Below are positions 12,471 through 22,320 of a stretch of 64,000 nucleotides of DNA, in pieces. The stretch comes from Druceiella hillmani. Its lineage: Eukaryota; Arthropoda; Insecta; Lepidoptera; Hepialidae. The notes beneath the pieces are model-generated. The model made no database searches and had not been told where the DNA came from. It worked only from the letters and a program-made list of their open reading frames with translations. Position numbers and translations under genes: made by a program. Within the stretch, counting starts at the first letter, position 1, and every line of letters starts with the position of its first letter. The stretch is from the NCBI GenBank assembly GCA_039881145.1, contig JAYKKI010000060.1:8828501-8892500 (forward strand). The letters run 5' to 3'.

Positions 12471-15255
12471 ATGTGTCTTCTTAAAAATATTGAAAAAAAA
12501 ACTGAACAATATTTCTGACCCATAATTCATGATTCGAATAATAACAACTGTTGAGAAAATAATGTAGAATTGAAAACATTTATAATTAAAATTAAATTAG
12601 CATATTAAATATTACTCTGTCCAACGGATCACTTATATGTTGATTTAAATTAATATATTTACAATGAATACCAAGCACATTTTTTAAATAGAGTAGCAAA
12701 CTTAATTTTAGTTCCATGTACCTAAAAAAATAGGCCCACTTAATCAAAATAAAATAACTACTAATTCTATTAACTATCACCAATGACTTAGACATAAAAT
12801 GAATTTACGAAGTTACCAAAGAAGATGCGGAAAACGACGTTATTCTGAATCAAAGAGTTGGATTCTGAATCAAAGAGTTGAGAAGGCTAAAACTATTAGA
12901 CAAATTTAATACATCTGGGAGCTGAATATTGGTAATATATACCCACACACGAATTATTTGAAAATAAAATCAAGTACATTTAATGAATGATAATTAATTA
13001 AATATATATTAAGATTATATTATGCATATCCAACAAAAGGTGTTTTAAATAAAAACTATCGTTGCATGTTGACAAAAAGTGTATATGTTTTAAAACCCAC
13101 CTTTGTAAAATGAAAATTGCCCTAAACATTAATGTTGAGAAAAATCATGCCTACTTGAGTATGTGGTACGAACTTTTCCCTTTGATTAAAGGAAAAACGT
13201 AAATAGTAGACAATGGCCGATTTTGTACAAGGTTTATAGAGATGGATAGTCATAAATAGATTTCGTCATATTAGTTTTCTTGCCTTTCTCCAATTTTAAG
13301 CATACGTACAGGAAATTTTTGAAGTATTTGCTTTAAATAAAATCTCTTAGCAATTTTTTTCTTCTATTTTCTATTTTTTAAGTTCCATATTCTAATTTAC
13401 CGTTAGCGTTAAATAATTTTAAGCTCCATTCGTGAAATGCTAAGCTTTAAACTTCGGTACCATGTGTCACGCCTTCTACATTTTCTCTGCAGTGGGTTTG
13501 AGAAATTCTCTCGTGGTGCGAGTTTGGCTAGTATTTGATACGTTTCTTTTGAAAATAAAACCAATTTACTGCAACTTTCATCGATGGTAAGTCAAATGAT
13601 TTAGCTTAAAGATGACGTCTCAGAGTAAGCCAAGAATGAAAAAGCCATAAAAGAAACAGTGCAGCAAAAAAATCATTCATGGTAGCGTCCATTACAGGCA
13701 TCTCTGACATTGGCATCCATTTAAATTTAAACTGAATTACAATTTCAATCTTAAACTTTAAAAGTGAACTCAAATATTATTATTAATAAAAGTAACAAAT
13801 TATGAGACGGGTCAATGATAATAATATTTACAATATATAAACCAGTACATCGCCAACTTCATGATGTGATGATGTTGAGTTAGATGAAACAATAAATATT
13901 AGTTCAGAATAACCTTTGATAGATACTATAATTTAATTAACAATATATACGTTTAAGAAACCATGATCCAATTTTTATAAAAAAACACAAAAGCAGAATA
14001 TGTGACTCTTTTCCTAGATTCGGTACTTAAATTTCTTATTCATAAATATATTAAGAATCTGGTCAACATTTTAAAAAGTTAACATTGATTTTCTTCTCCT
14101 ACAACCTTTAAATATAAAAATTTAAATCAGGTAGACATAGAATTTTAAGCCAAACATTTCTGAATAACAATAACCCAAAATATATATTTGATCATATAAC
14201 GTTAGAACGTTTGAAAAATGTTGCTAAAAAGTGTTTCCACAATATTATTTAAATTTAGTGTCTCAACATTCGCCATTAATATTTAAGTCATCGTCAGCAA
14301 ATCAAATTTACTGAATGCTAAAAGATGTAACGAGCTTAGCTGGGCTTAGTTCCATAGTATACTGAAACTGGAACATATAAAATAAAGGCCTTTCAGAACT
14401 TTACTAATATCTATAACTTGGTAGTTCCACTGCAGTAGGCTTTCGACAGATTAGTGTTAACCATACATTACAGTTTTAGTACTGCCTAAGCCAGATTAAA
14501 TACATCGTAAGCCATAGATGGCCTGTAAATTTTGATGGAGTGTCAAGTTGCATTGAGTTACCATTATTTATTTTCATCAATTTAAAACTTACAGGGAAAA
14601 ACGGAATCTGTGATGTCATTATGATGGAAGAAAACACAAGTACACTAAAAGTGCTGCCACCAAATTGCGCTAGATCCAAATGCCAACGTGTACATTTAAT
14701 GCTAAATAAGTTTGATTTTTCCATTGTCATACTTATTATATCAATCAATTTCAATATTAATACTTGTATATAGAAGAACGTAAGGTAATGAAAATTCAAT
14801 ATATACTGGAAAATAGAGGACACAGAATCTCTGTAGGATTTCCCATTCTCTTTTCAGTATACATGTACAAATGCTTAATTATCTACTTTTGCTAACTCAT
14901 TCTAGGCAGGCGAATTATACTTTTATTGTCGGTGATTGGTTTTAATTACTGATTCTTTCTTCAATATATGTTAACAAACATGCAGATTTCAATCAAGTTA
15001 CAAACTTGAAATACATCAACATTCTCTGGCCGCATTTCAACGATCGTTTGCGGTAGGCGTGTGGCGAGAATTTTGAATTACCTCTGATATTTTAATTAAA
15101 GTCCGACCTGAATGCGAACTTACAAGGTATGTCTGGAAAAATTTTGGAATTCTAATTTATAGACGCCTTCATGCTGTTTATATATTTTTTTCCTAATGAC
15201 GTTCCTTTAGAACGTGATGATTTCTGCTGTACTTTTTACATTGAACCTATTTATG
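12471..15255. other. AT-rich DNA; unrecognised open frame at 14476-14823
   Basis: A 20-bp tandem doublet (GATTCTGAATCAAAGAGTTG, 12840-12880) is present. Around 14480-14780 composition is more balanced, and overlapping frames of 115 codons (minus) and 77 codons (plus) exist. Neither resembles a family I recognise. No gene is called. Confidence 0.45.
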
Positions 15256-15257
15256 CT

Positions 15258-15626
15258 TTTATATCATTTGATAGCAATAATTTTAGGAGGAGTGTCTATA
15301 GTCAAATATATTTATTTTGATTATATCATTTGATATCAATAATTTTAGGAGTGTCTCTAGTCCAATATATTTATTTTGGTTATATCATTTGATAGCAATA
15401 ATTTTAGGAGGAGTGTCTAGTCAAATATATATATTTTGATTATGTCATTTGATAGCAATAATTTTAGGAGGAGTGTCTAGTCAAATATATATATATTTTG
15501 ATTATATCATTTGATAGCAATAATTTTAGGAGGAGTGTCTCTAGTCAAATATATTTATTTTGATTATATCATTTGATAGCAATAATTATAGGAGCAGTGT
15601 CTCTAGTCAAATATATTTATTTTAAC
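15258..15626. repeat. Tandem array, 59-62-bp unit, six copies
   Basis: Unit: TATATCATTTGATAGCAATA, then ATTTTAGGAGGAGTGTCT, then AGTCAAATATATTTATTTTG. Copies start near 15260, 15322, 15381, 15440, 15502 and 15564 and are very similar, with small indels in AGGAGGAG and in TATATA. Confidence 0.92.
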
Positions 15627-15813
15627 TTATTGTCTGTGTATCTTTTAAATGTATACGTATTTGTATCTTTAAAGTACTTTTCTGTCAGTTTAATAACGAT
15701 AGATTTTTCTTCTTTAGTACTGGGTTTTAAAATAAATTTAAAAAAAACAAAATAGACAAATAGGCATTTGCTCATTTGAAAATCGGTGTATAATTGACAC
15801 AAAATTTGTTAAA

Positions 15814-16120
15814 CATATTTGGCGTAATTTTGTAGAAAATTATTATTAACAACTGAATGAAACTATCTGATGTAGTATTATTTCTACTTTATTTAAATTC
15901 TTTATCACGATCTAGGTTTTGTTGTATGAAAACGTTTTCAGGTGGGCAATTAGCAAACTTTAAATAAATATTTTAAAAAAAACAAAGATTGAATAAAAAT
16001 TTGATTTTTCCTAATTGCCCACCTGAAGATATTATCATACAATGAAACCTAGGTCGTGGTAAAGAATTTAAATAAAGTAGAAATAATACTACGTCATGTA
16101 GTTTCATTTAAGTTGTGGAT
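15814..16120 (+). mobile_element. Hairpin element, copy 2, with exact 13-bp flanking repeat
   Basis: A unique left end (CATATTTGGCGTAATTTTGT) is followed by inverted repeats of about 110 bases (TGAAACTATCTGATGTAGTA on the left; its counterpart ends near 16112), a short AT-rich centre, and no matching unique sequence on the right. Both sides abut the identical 13-mer AAAATTTGTTAAA (15801-15813 and 16121-16133), a clear candidate target-site duplication. No coding capacity. Confidence 0.85.
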
Positions 16121-16272
16121 AAAATTTGTTAAAAATGTTTAGGTTTAAATAAACAGATAACAAATTTACTTATGCTATGTATATTTTATGTTCGTTTCAT
16201 ATTGTTTTTTTTCTACTGTAAATAGATATACTAAAATAAGCAAAAATGATTAAAAAATAAAAAAAACAAGAT

Positions 16273-17331
16273 TTTATTTTTACAAAAAACGTTTATTTTT
16301 AAACAAATGAATGTTACAACAATTTTTGTTTACTTCACTATGACATTGTCATTTAACAGTTTAATTTATATCTGTGTCGTATATTATACTCTTGTACATT
16401 AAAAAATGGAAATGAATTATGATATAATGCATTAAATGTTTTAGTTTGATAAATGACATAGGAGTACGATAAGGATGAAATAGATTAGAACAAGAATGAC
16501 TAAAAAGAAGTGAAATAATATAAAAAGAAGAACAATAGTAAAGAATAGTAGAAGTGTAAAGAAATTGACTTGATCAATATGGCAAGCTAGGCTTTAGAAC
16601 CAAATTATACATGAGCAAAACAAAACGAAGTGATGAAAAAATAAAAGGAAACGATACGAACTTGAACTAATAAATTAAATTAAATTAAAAATTATAATTA
16701 AAATCACGAAGTCTTTGAAAAGCGCTTTAGTAGCACGAACTAAAATATAAACGAAAACTTTAAGGCTCATAACAAACCAAAAGTTGACAAGTCTTTAAAA
16801 CACAAAATAAAAATAACGATAACCATAACTTAAATACAATACGAAATAAATATATACAAAACTGACGAGACGGAGGTAGAAATAAAAATGACTAATTGAA
16901 AGGAATGGATAAATATACAAACAAATAAAAAATAATTCTAAATCGAGGAAGAAGTAGCCTTCGAGAGACCTAACTTATCAAATATTCGCGTTAAATTATT
17001 CATTCAGTGGTCACACAGAAACAAATTTCATTCAAATGCACACAGCGCATTCTTCGATCATATTTGTACGTTTTAACTCAAATATTATTCTAAACAGGTT
17101 TACGTAACAATAAATAATATAAATAAATTATTAAACAATAACATCTCGATAATAAATAATAGCGTCGGAGAGCTAGTCGCTCACTGACCCGATTTGACTC
17201 GCGGTAAGAGTTGCCCTCGATCGCGAAACCGCTCTCCTCACGATCGCGAGACGCTCCGTGGGAAAGGTGAACGAACGAACGCACTTGAAGTCACATCCAA
17301 AGCGGAACTCGCGATCGTGGGCCACTCACGT
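16273..17331 (-). other. Candidate 3' UTR and polyadenylation signals of the Osiris gene
   Basis: After the stop codon the first canonical AATAAA hexamers on the minus strand are at 16292-16297 and 16273-16278, about 1 kb downstream. A variant TATAAA lies at 16365-16370. The first 170 bases after the stop remain GC-rich; the rest is AT-rich. A long 3' UTR is possible, but a nearer non-canonical poly(A) site cannot be excluded. Confidence 0.3.
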
Positions 17332-18156
17332 CTACTGAGCGGGTGCTTGAGCGGCATACGCTTGTACTTGCGCATCTTGAACTGGATACGAGCGACCCCA
17401 TCCTCCACCGCCACCGCCGCCGCCATGCGCTCCGCCGTATCCTGCCGAATCACCACCGTAGCCGGAACTAGCGCCGAAATCAGTATGGCTAGACGTATGA
17501 CTCGATGAGTGGTGAGGGTGCGCTACTACCTCATAAGTGACGTGCTTCTGCTGCGACAGCAATTTCTTAAGACCAATCACGGCGCTCAGAACCAGTGCTA
17601 GTTTTCCGATGAGCAGCGCTTTGCCAGCAATAAGCGCTATGGCTCCAAGTACTAGTGGCAAAAGGGCAGCAGCTTTAAGAGCTACAGCTGCTAGCAATGG
17701 TCCAAGTAATTTCGCAGCCTTCTTCTTTTTGCCACGGCCCTCTTCAGTTGCAGAAGAATCACCAGTGAGCGCTTCGGCAGCATCTTCCAAAGCGCGACCG
17801 GCACCAGCTAGAGCATCGGCTACATCTCCACCGCGCAATTCAACGCGTAAACTGTGAGAGTCGAGGACACGGCGCAGACGCGCTCCTGGTTCCATAGCAC
17901 GTGGAGCACCTGCTGTGTCGGCTCCGGGTACCGCTGAGCGTACAACTGTTACACCGTCTGCTAAGGAGATGCTCTCCCGTTGGCCAAGCATCTTATCGAC
18001 GAAGGATACGATCTTGCGTTCAAGGCAGGCAGTTGAATCCTTTCGCAAGCAGTCACCAGCTCCTTCTAATTCGTTGTCAGTGCGTGCGGCTTCCTGCGCG
18101 GGCAGGGCGTGCGCGAGCGCGATTGCCGCAAATACTAGACTGAGCGATCTCCACAT
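17332..18156 (-). CDS. Osiris family protein (DUF1676), complete, single exon
   Basis: A 274-residue protein. Seen: an N-terminal hydrophobic signal peptide (about residues 1-20, ending ALPA before QEA); a two-cysteine region (Cys36 and Cys44, followed by the ERKIVSFVDKM helix); a KKKK stretch (143-146); a long Ala/Leu/Gly hydrophobic segment (about 149-200); YEV followed by a His/Ser-rich stretch (208-224); a Gly/Tyr-rich region (228-254); and a terminal AQVQAYAAQ. This order (signal, Cys pair, hydrophobic block, AQxxAY-like tail) is typical of insect Osiris proteins, which are secreted or endomembrane-associated and linked in Drosophila to cuticle and tracheal formation. The start is preferred because the signal peptide begins there, and a TATA box and initiator lie 46-79 bases upstream. 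Codon use is GC-rich, unlike the surrounding DNA. The family assignment is strong; the member number is not assigned. No introns are needed to explain the protein, and no neighbouring Osiris gene was found. Confidence 0.93.
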   Translation of the reverse strand: MWRSLSLVFAAIALAHALPAQEAARTDNELEGAGDCLRKDSTACLERKIVSFVDKMLGQRESISLADGVTVVRSAVPGADTAGAPRAMEPGARLRRVLDSHSLRVELRGGDVADALAGAGRALEDAAEALTGDSSATEEGRGKKKKAAKLLGPLLAAVALKAAALLPLVLGAIALIAGKALLIGKLALVLSAVIGLKKLLSQQKHVTYEVVAHPHHSSSHTSSHTDFGASSGYGGDSAGYGGAHGGGGGGGGWGRSYPVQDAQVQAYAAQAPAQ

Positions 18157-18198
18157 GACTTATAGGCGGGCGTGCGTCTCGGGGGCTCTACCGTTGCC

Positions 18199-18204
18199 GA
18201 CTGT
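18199..18204 (-). promoter_or_regulatory. Initiator-like element, predicted transcription start
   Basis: On the minus strand ACAGTC, close to the arthropod TCAGT initiator, with the central A at 18202. The spacing to the TATA box (33 bases) is near the expected 30-31. This would give a 5' UTR of about 46 bases. The base before CAGT is A rather than T, so the start site is a prediction. Confidence 0.5.
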
Positions 18205-18228
18205 GGGAGCGTCGCCGATACCGTGCGC

Positions 18229-18235
18229 TTTTATA
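18229..18235 (-). promoter_or_regulatory. TATA box of the Osiris gene
   Basis: On the minus strand the sequence reads GCTATAAAAGC, a strong TATA box. It lies 33 bases upstream of a CAGT initiator-like site and 73 bases upstream of the ATG. The position and GC-rich flanks fit a focused, developmentally regulated insect promoter. The function is inferred. Confidence 0.75.
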
Positions 18236-18440
18236 GCGGGCGCGTCCCACCGCTGCGTTCCGTCTCGTTTCCGCCGGACGCGCGAAAAAAGCCACCCGAA
18301 TCCGCGAGCCGAACTTTCACGCGGATTCCGTCGTCCTACTCGGGTCCGGTCGCGCCCGCTTCGCCTCTCGAAACTGCTGCAAGTAAAAGTGTTCGATGTA
18401 AAAGTGATTTTCTTGCGCAGAGATGTTGATCCAGCAGCGA
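18236..18440. promoter_or_regulatory. GC-rich upstream region of the Osiris promoter
   Basis: About 200 bases upstream of the TATA box are rich in G and C with many CpGs, in sharp contrast to the AT-rich flanks. It is probably the proximal regulatory region. Two AAAAGTG motifs lie at its distal edge (about 18384-18405). No specific factor site is claimed. Confidence 0.45.
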
Positions 18441-19130
18441 GTCAAGAGTATGTAATTTAAGAAACTTTATCTACGATTAAGGCGACAATCTTTTATTTGT
18501 AAATTAAGGTCGAAGTGGATTTTTGTATCCTTTTTTGATAACTTGGCCCTTGTTTAATTTATAAAGTATATATTTAGATCTGATCATTTATTCGAAATCT
18601 GAAATTTTGATAAATTTTTATTAAAAAAAAGCTCATTGACTAAACGTTATCAAACTAAAATCATATGGATTTGTCATCCAAGTTCATAATTCATAACGTA
18701 ACACCGATTACGGCTTACATAACAACAAATCCGGTGAAAACAAGTTTAATGGATTTGGATATATGGAATTGATTATCACCGGTTATTGAACTGCGATCTA
18801 TGTCGCCTCGGCGATGCCGTATTTGAATAACCTTAACTTTGTTTGACCACACGGCCTGCCGCGTATGAATTATTATGCAAGTGTTTACGAGTTTGAGTCG
18901 TGTCTCGTTCGTTACTTGGCAGTGTGACAATGATGAATATTTACGCATCTTTGAGGTAAGCACACCTTTAGAGATGTGTTGTTTGACGTTTCCGTAATAT
19001 CTATAATAACTGTTACTCATTGATTTTTATGCGAGAAGTTACGCGTAGCTTATGCTAAGCATGTAATACATATGATGGTTTATTTTTTTACTATATATAG
19101 CTGTGAAATGGCTATGCTTCAGGTCTCTCT
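18441..19130. other. Upstream flank of the Osiris gene
   Basis: AT-rich, except for a balanced-composition stretch at about 18700-18985 containing CpGs and a GGTAAG donor-like site (18954-18959). It may hold regulatory sequence; no gene is called. Confidence 0.35.
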
Positions 19131-19456
19131 ATAAAGATGGCCCGTAATGTGGAAATCCATAGGAGAACAAAGGTTATCGCAATAAATCATAGGATAAGCA
19201 GGATGAATTGATAATGAGCAAACCATACAGCGCGCAGAACCAACAGTTGTTGGGGAAGGAAGGTTCTCGAATCGCGACCTCGAACTGGAAGACGCAGAGT
19301 AAAATGGTCCTCCGCTACGTGGACAGATGACCTGGTATATTCGTGGAAAGCTGCTGGAGACACGCATGGGATTGATCTTTCCGGAAATGTACGGGGAGGG
19401 CTATATTCAACAGTGGAAGTTTTACAGATGATGGTGATAAAGATAATGATATAACT
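19131..19456 (+). pseudogene. Relic of a non-LTR retrotransposon (3' end of the endonuclease/reverse transcriptase frame)
   Basis: In one plus-strand frame the sequence reads HRRTKV (from 19158), then ISRMN, three consecutive stops, and then ARRTNSCWGRKVLESRPRTG (from 19231) with WTDDLV further on. This matches the recognisable tail of insect RTE-type ORFs (RRTKV..., GHxARR, GRW.RKVLEWRPRTG.R, RWTDDLV). Stops and substitutions show it is dead. A GATGAT-like stretch near the end (19428-19450) fits the short microsatellite tails of RTE elements. The upstream part of the element is missing. Confidence 0.8.
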
Positions 19457-19950
19457 TAGGAAACTTTGAAACAAAAATTAATGCTTAGAAAAAAATTAAT
19501 GTTAAATCATTTAAAAATAATTACAGAAAACTTTCATCTGTATTAAAGTTTAGGAGACGATAAATATAATAAATAAGGTAATATGATATTATTAACACGA
19601 TAGTTACCAGCAAACATTAATATTAATCAGAAGTTATTTGCAATTATAAACTTTAGAGTTGACAGGATATCCGTAGAAAATTAGGAGATACCTGCTATGT
19701 AATGTACGTATACGGATAGATATCTATTAGAAAATTTGGGAATTTCCAGGTTAAAATGGTGAAAATTAATTTTTTAGAATTTAAAGTTCTAGCAATTAGT
19801 CGAATGTTTTAAAGAAAGAAACATACATCATTTACTTTTTAAATCCATATATACATGAAAAAAATACATCAATATATTCAGTCAATTGTTTGATTTAATT
19901 ACGATGTCGGCATTATATATTTTTCTTAATAGATATAACCATAAAAATAA
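19457..19950. other. AT-rich spacer
   Basis: No gene or clear repeat recognised. Confidence 0.5.
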
Positions 19951-20277
19951 ATAATTTATATTTGGTACGTTGTTATTTTCATATTGGAAAACTTTAAAAC
20001 GTAGTTTTTGTAGAGTACAGATGCACATGCGCACATTTAGAGTACAGATGCACATGCGCACATTTTCATGTAGAGTACAGATGCACATGCGCACATTTAG
20101 AGTACAGATGCACATGCGCACATTTTCACATTGCAAAACTTCGACACGTAGTTTTTGTAGAGTACAGATGCACATGCGCAAATAAATCATTTATATTTGG
20201 TACGTTATTGTTTTCACATTGCAAAACTTCGACACGTAGTTTTTGTAGAGTACAGATGCACATGCGCACATTTTCAT
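19951..20277. repeat. Minisatellite with core AGAGTACAGATGCACATGCG, six copies
   Basis: The core recurs at about 20012, 20038, 20072, 20098, 20159 and 20246. Spacers alternate between short (26 bases) and longer versions carrying CATTGCAAAACTTCGACACG, so there is nested higher-order structure. TGCACATGCGCA is nearly palindromic. Open frames on both strands are repeat by-products. Confidence 0.9.
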
Positions 20278-20280
20278 CAC

Positions 20281-22056
20281 GTAATAATTATTATACAGTT
20301 GTAGCAGGTATTGAAATTATTTAGTTAGAGATATACAATTTTTGTGGATAATACTTTTACTGTTTCATATTTTTAGAAAGTGAACATTAAATATTAAGTA
20401 TTACCATTAATTAGTACGAGATTTTATTAATATTTCAAAGTAAATTAAAATTTTATTTATGGTTATAATGGAAAGAAAGCTCTACAACATTTTGTTCATT
20501 AATCTTGATTCAAATATAATCCACAAATTTTGTTGTCCTTATAAGTACTTCCAACTATATCATCTTACATTTCTATCAATTGTTAATGTTTGGTATAAAT
20601 ATGCCGAGTACGTAGTAACAAGTAGTGAATTTCTCAATGCTATTGTTACATTTATATAGTAGGAAGCGTTAAAGATGATTGTTTTTTTTCTTATGACACT
20701 GGAATAATATAATTAATAATTCGAAGTGAAATTCTAACTGCATTACATATATTTATGGACAAAGATTTTAATTAAAATATAGTTTTAATTAAATTAAAGA
20801 GATTTAATTAAAATAGATTTTAATTAAAATAAAGTTTGCAATAATATAGAATATATAAACCTTTAATTTACAATGGCGATTGTGGTTTAATAAATGAAAA
20901 TGGGAAGCCCTTGTTACTTATAATTACGAAATAATCAAAAATGGGTGTCTTATGTAGTCATAGGTACCGTTCACTGACTAAATTAGTTAGATTTCAGTTT
21001 GCAGTGTGGTCTGCGGTATTATTCGTAACGAATAAGGAAAGGTGCCATAATTTTTGGAAAGTGTGAAACAATAATAAAATATCAGAGATATCTTTGGAGT
21101 GTGTGAACGAACTTGTGGTAAAGAAATACAAAAAAGGTAACAAATGGTGCGGTTAAACGCGTCAGGGGGTTTAAAATAAAATAAAATTAATTAAAAAAAA
21201 TTATTTGCATCAATCATGTGATGTAGGACTAGTCAGTGTTATTTAATATATGAATATTTACGTACGTAAAATTTGAAAGTGTTTGTTTTTTTGGTCAGTT
21301 TATTCATGAGTGTCCATCTAATATAACGTCGTCTTGTCTACCAAAAGAACTTTTATTAGATAAAATATGTCTGTCACCGATTCTTCAGAAGGATTTACTA
21401 TCTAAAATGTCTCCACAGGTTCATTCCTTTTAAAACTAAAGTCTTATTACATCAAACTTATTAATGCCTTTATTCAACTAGAGATATGATTGACGTATCT
21501 ATCAGTTATGTATTTGGCCGCAAAAATATAATCACATTTATGAATTTATATCTCGACTCGAATGAATGGCGATTCGTGCGAAATTTTCTTATTTGTTCAG
21601 TACTTTTTAAGATTATAAACAATGCACATAGACCTTTTTACCTGGGTGATAGGATCATGAAATTATTTTCCCCTGGCCTAGATTTATGTTCCAAAAACTT
21701 ACACATTTCTCATCCCTAAACAATATTCGTCCTTTTATGAAAATTCCTTTACTGTTTATATTAAGTTACGAAATTCACTGGATTCTAATATTATAAATTA
21801 CTGACCATGTTTTAAAAAACCATCTGAAAAAATTATGCCTTTCCAATAATCGCGTACCACTATTAATATGTTTGATTCTTATTCTTACTTCCACTTATTC
21901 TTTTTTCCCACCTGCCAATATCTTTTTTTAATTTAAAAAAGTTTATCTAAATTAAAATAATTTTAAAAATCTCTTGGAAATGCATGCCCTTCAGCAATAG
22001 GTCCACTGTATTTCAAAATATGATATTAAAGATTAAATACTTTAAGAACTCGATTC
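20281..22056. other. AT-rich DNA with a balanced-composition patch at 20960-21175
   Basis: No coding gene recognised. The patch contains TTTCAGTTTGCAGTGTGG and later a GGTAAAG donor-like site; it is discussed as a possible non-coding exon. Simple TTTTAATTAAAAT repeats lie at 20769-20840. Confidence 0.4.
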
Positions 22057-22320
22057 AAATGTAAATATTAGTGTTCTTGATGAGACAAATGTAAATATGA
22101 ATGTTCTTGATGAGACATATGTAAGTATGCATGTTCTTGATGACACCAATATAAATATGAGTGTTTTAAATTAGACTAATGTAAATATGAATGTTTTTAA
22201 AGAGAAAGATGTAATATGAGTGTTCTTGATGAGACAAATGAATATATGAGTGTTCTTGATGAGACAAATGCAAATGTGAGTATCTTTGATGAGTGAAATA
22301 TAAATATGTGTTCTTAATCG
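22057..22320. repeat. 30-bp minisatellite, about eight copies
   Basis: Unit GTAAATATGAGTGTTCTTGA followed by TGAGACAAAT, with copy-to-copy substitutions and small deletions. Confidence 0.88.

Noticed and set aside
14476..14823. 115-codon minus-strand frame, with an opposing 77-codon plus frame
   Set aside because: Composition is somewhat balanced but no family, splice context or repeat relationship was recognised, so it is not called a gene.
17194..18460. Plus-strand open frames across the GC island (17194-17508, 17537-17857, 17915-18460)
   Set aside because: They are antisense shadows of the GC-rich Osiris coding sequence and promoter; no domain is recognisable.
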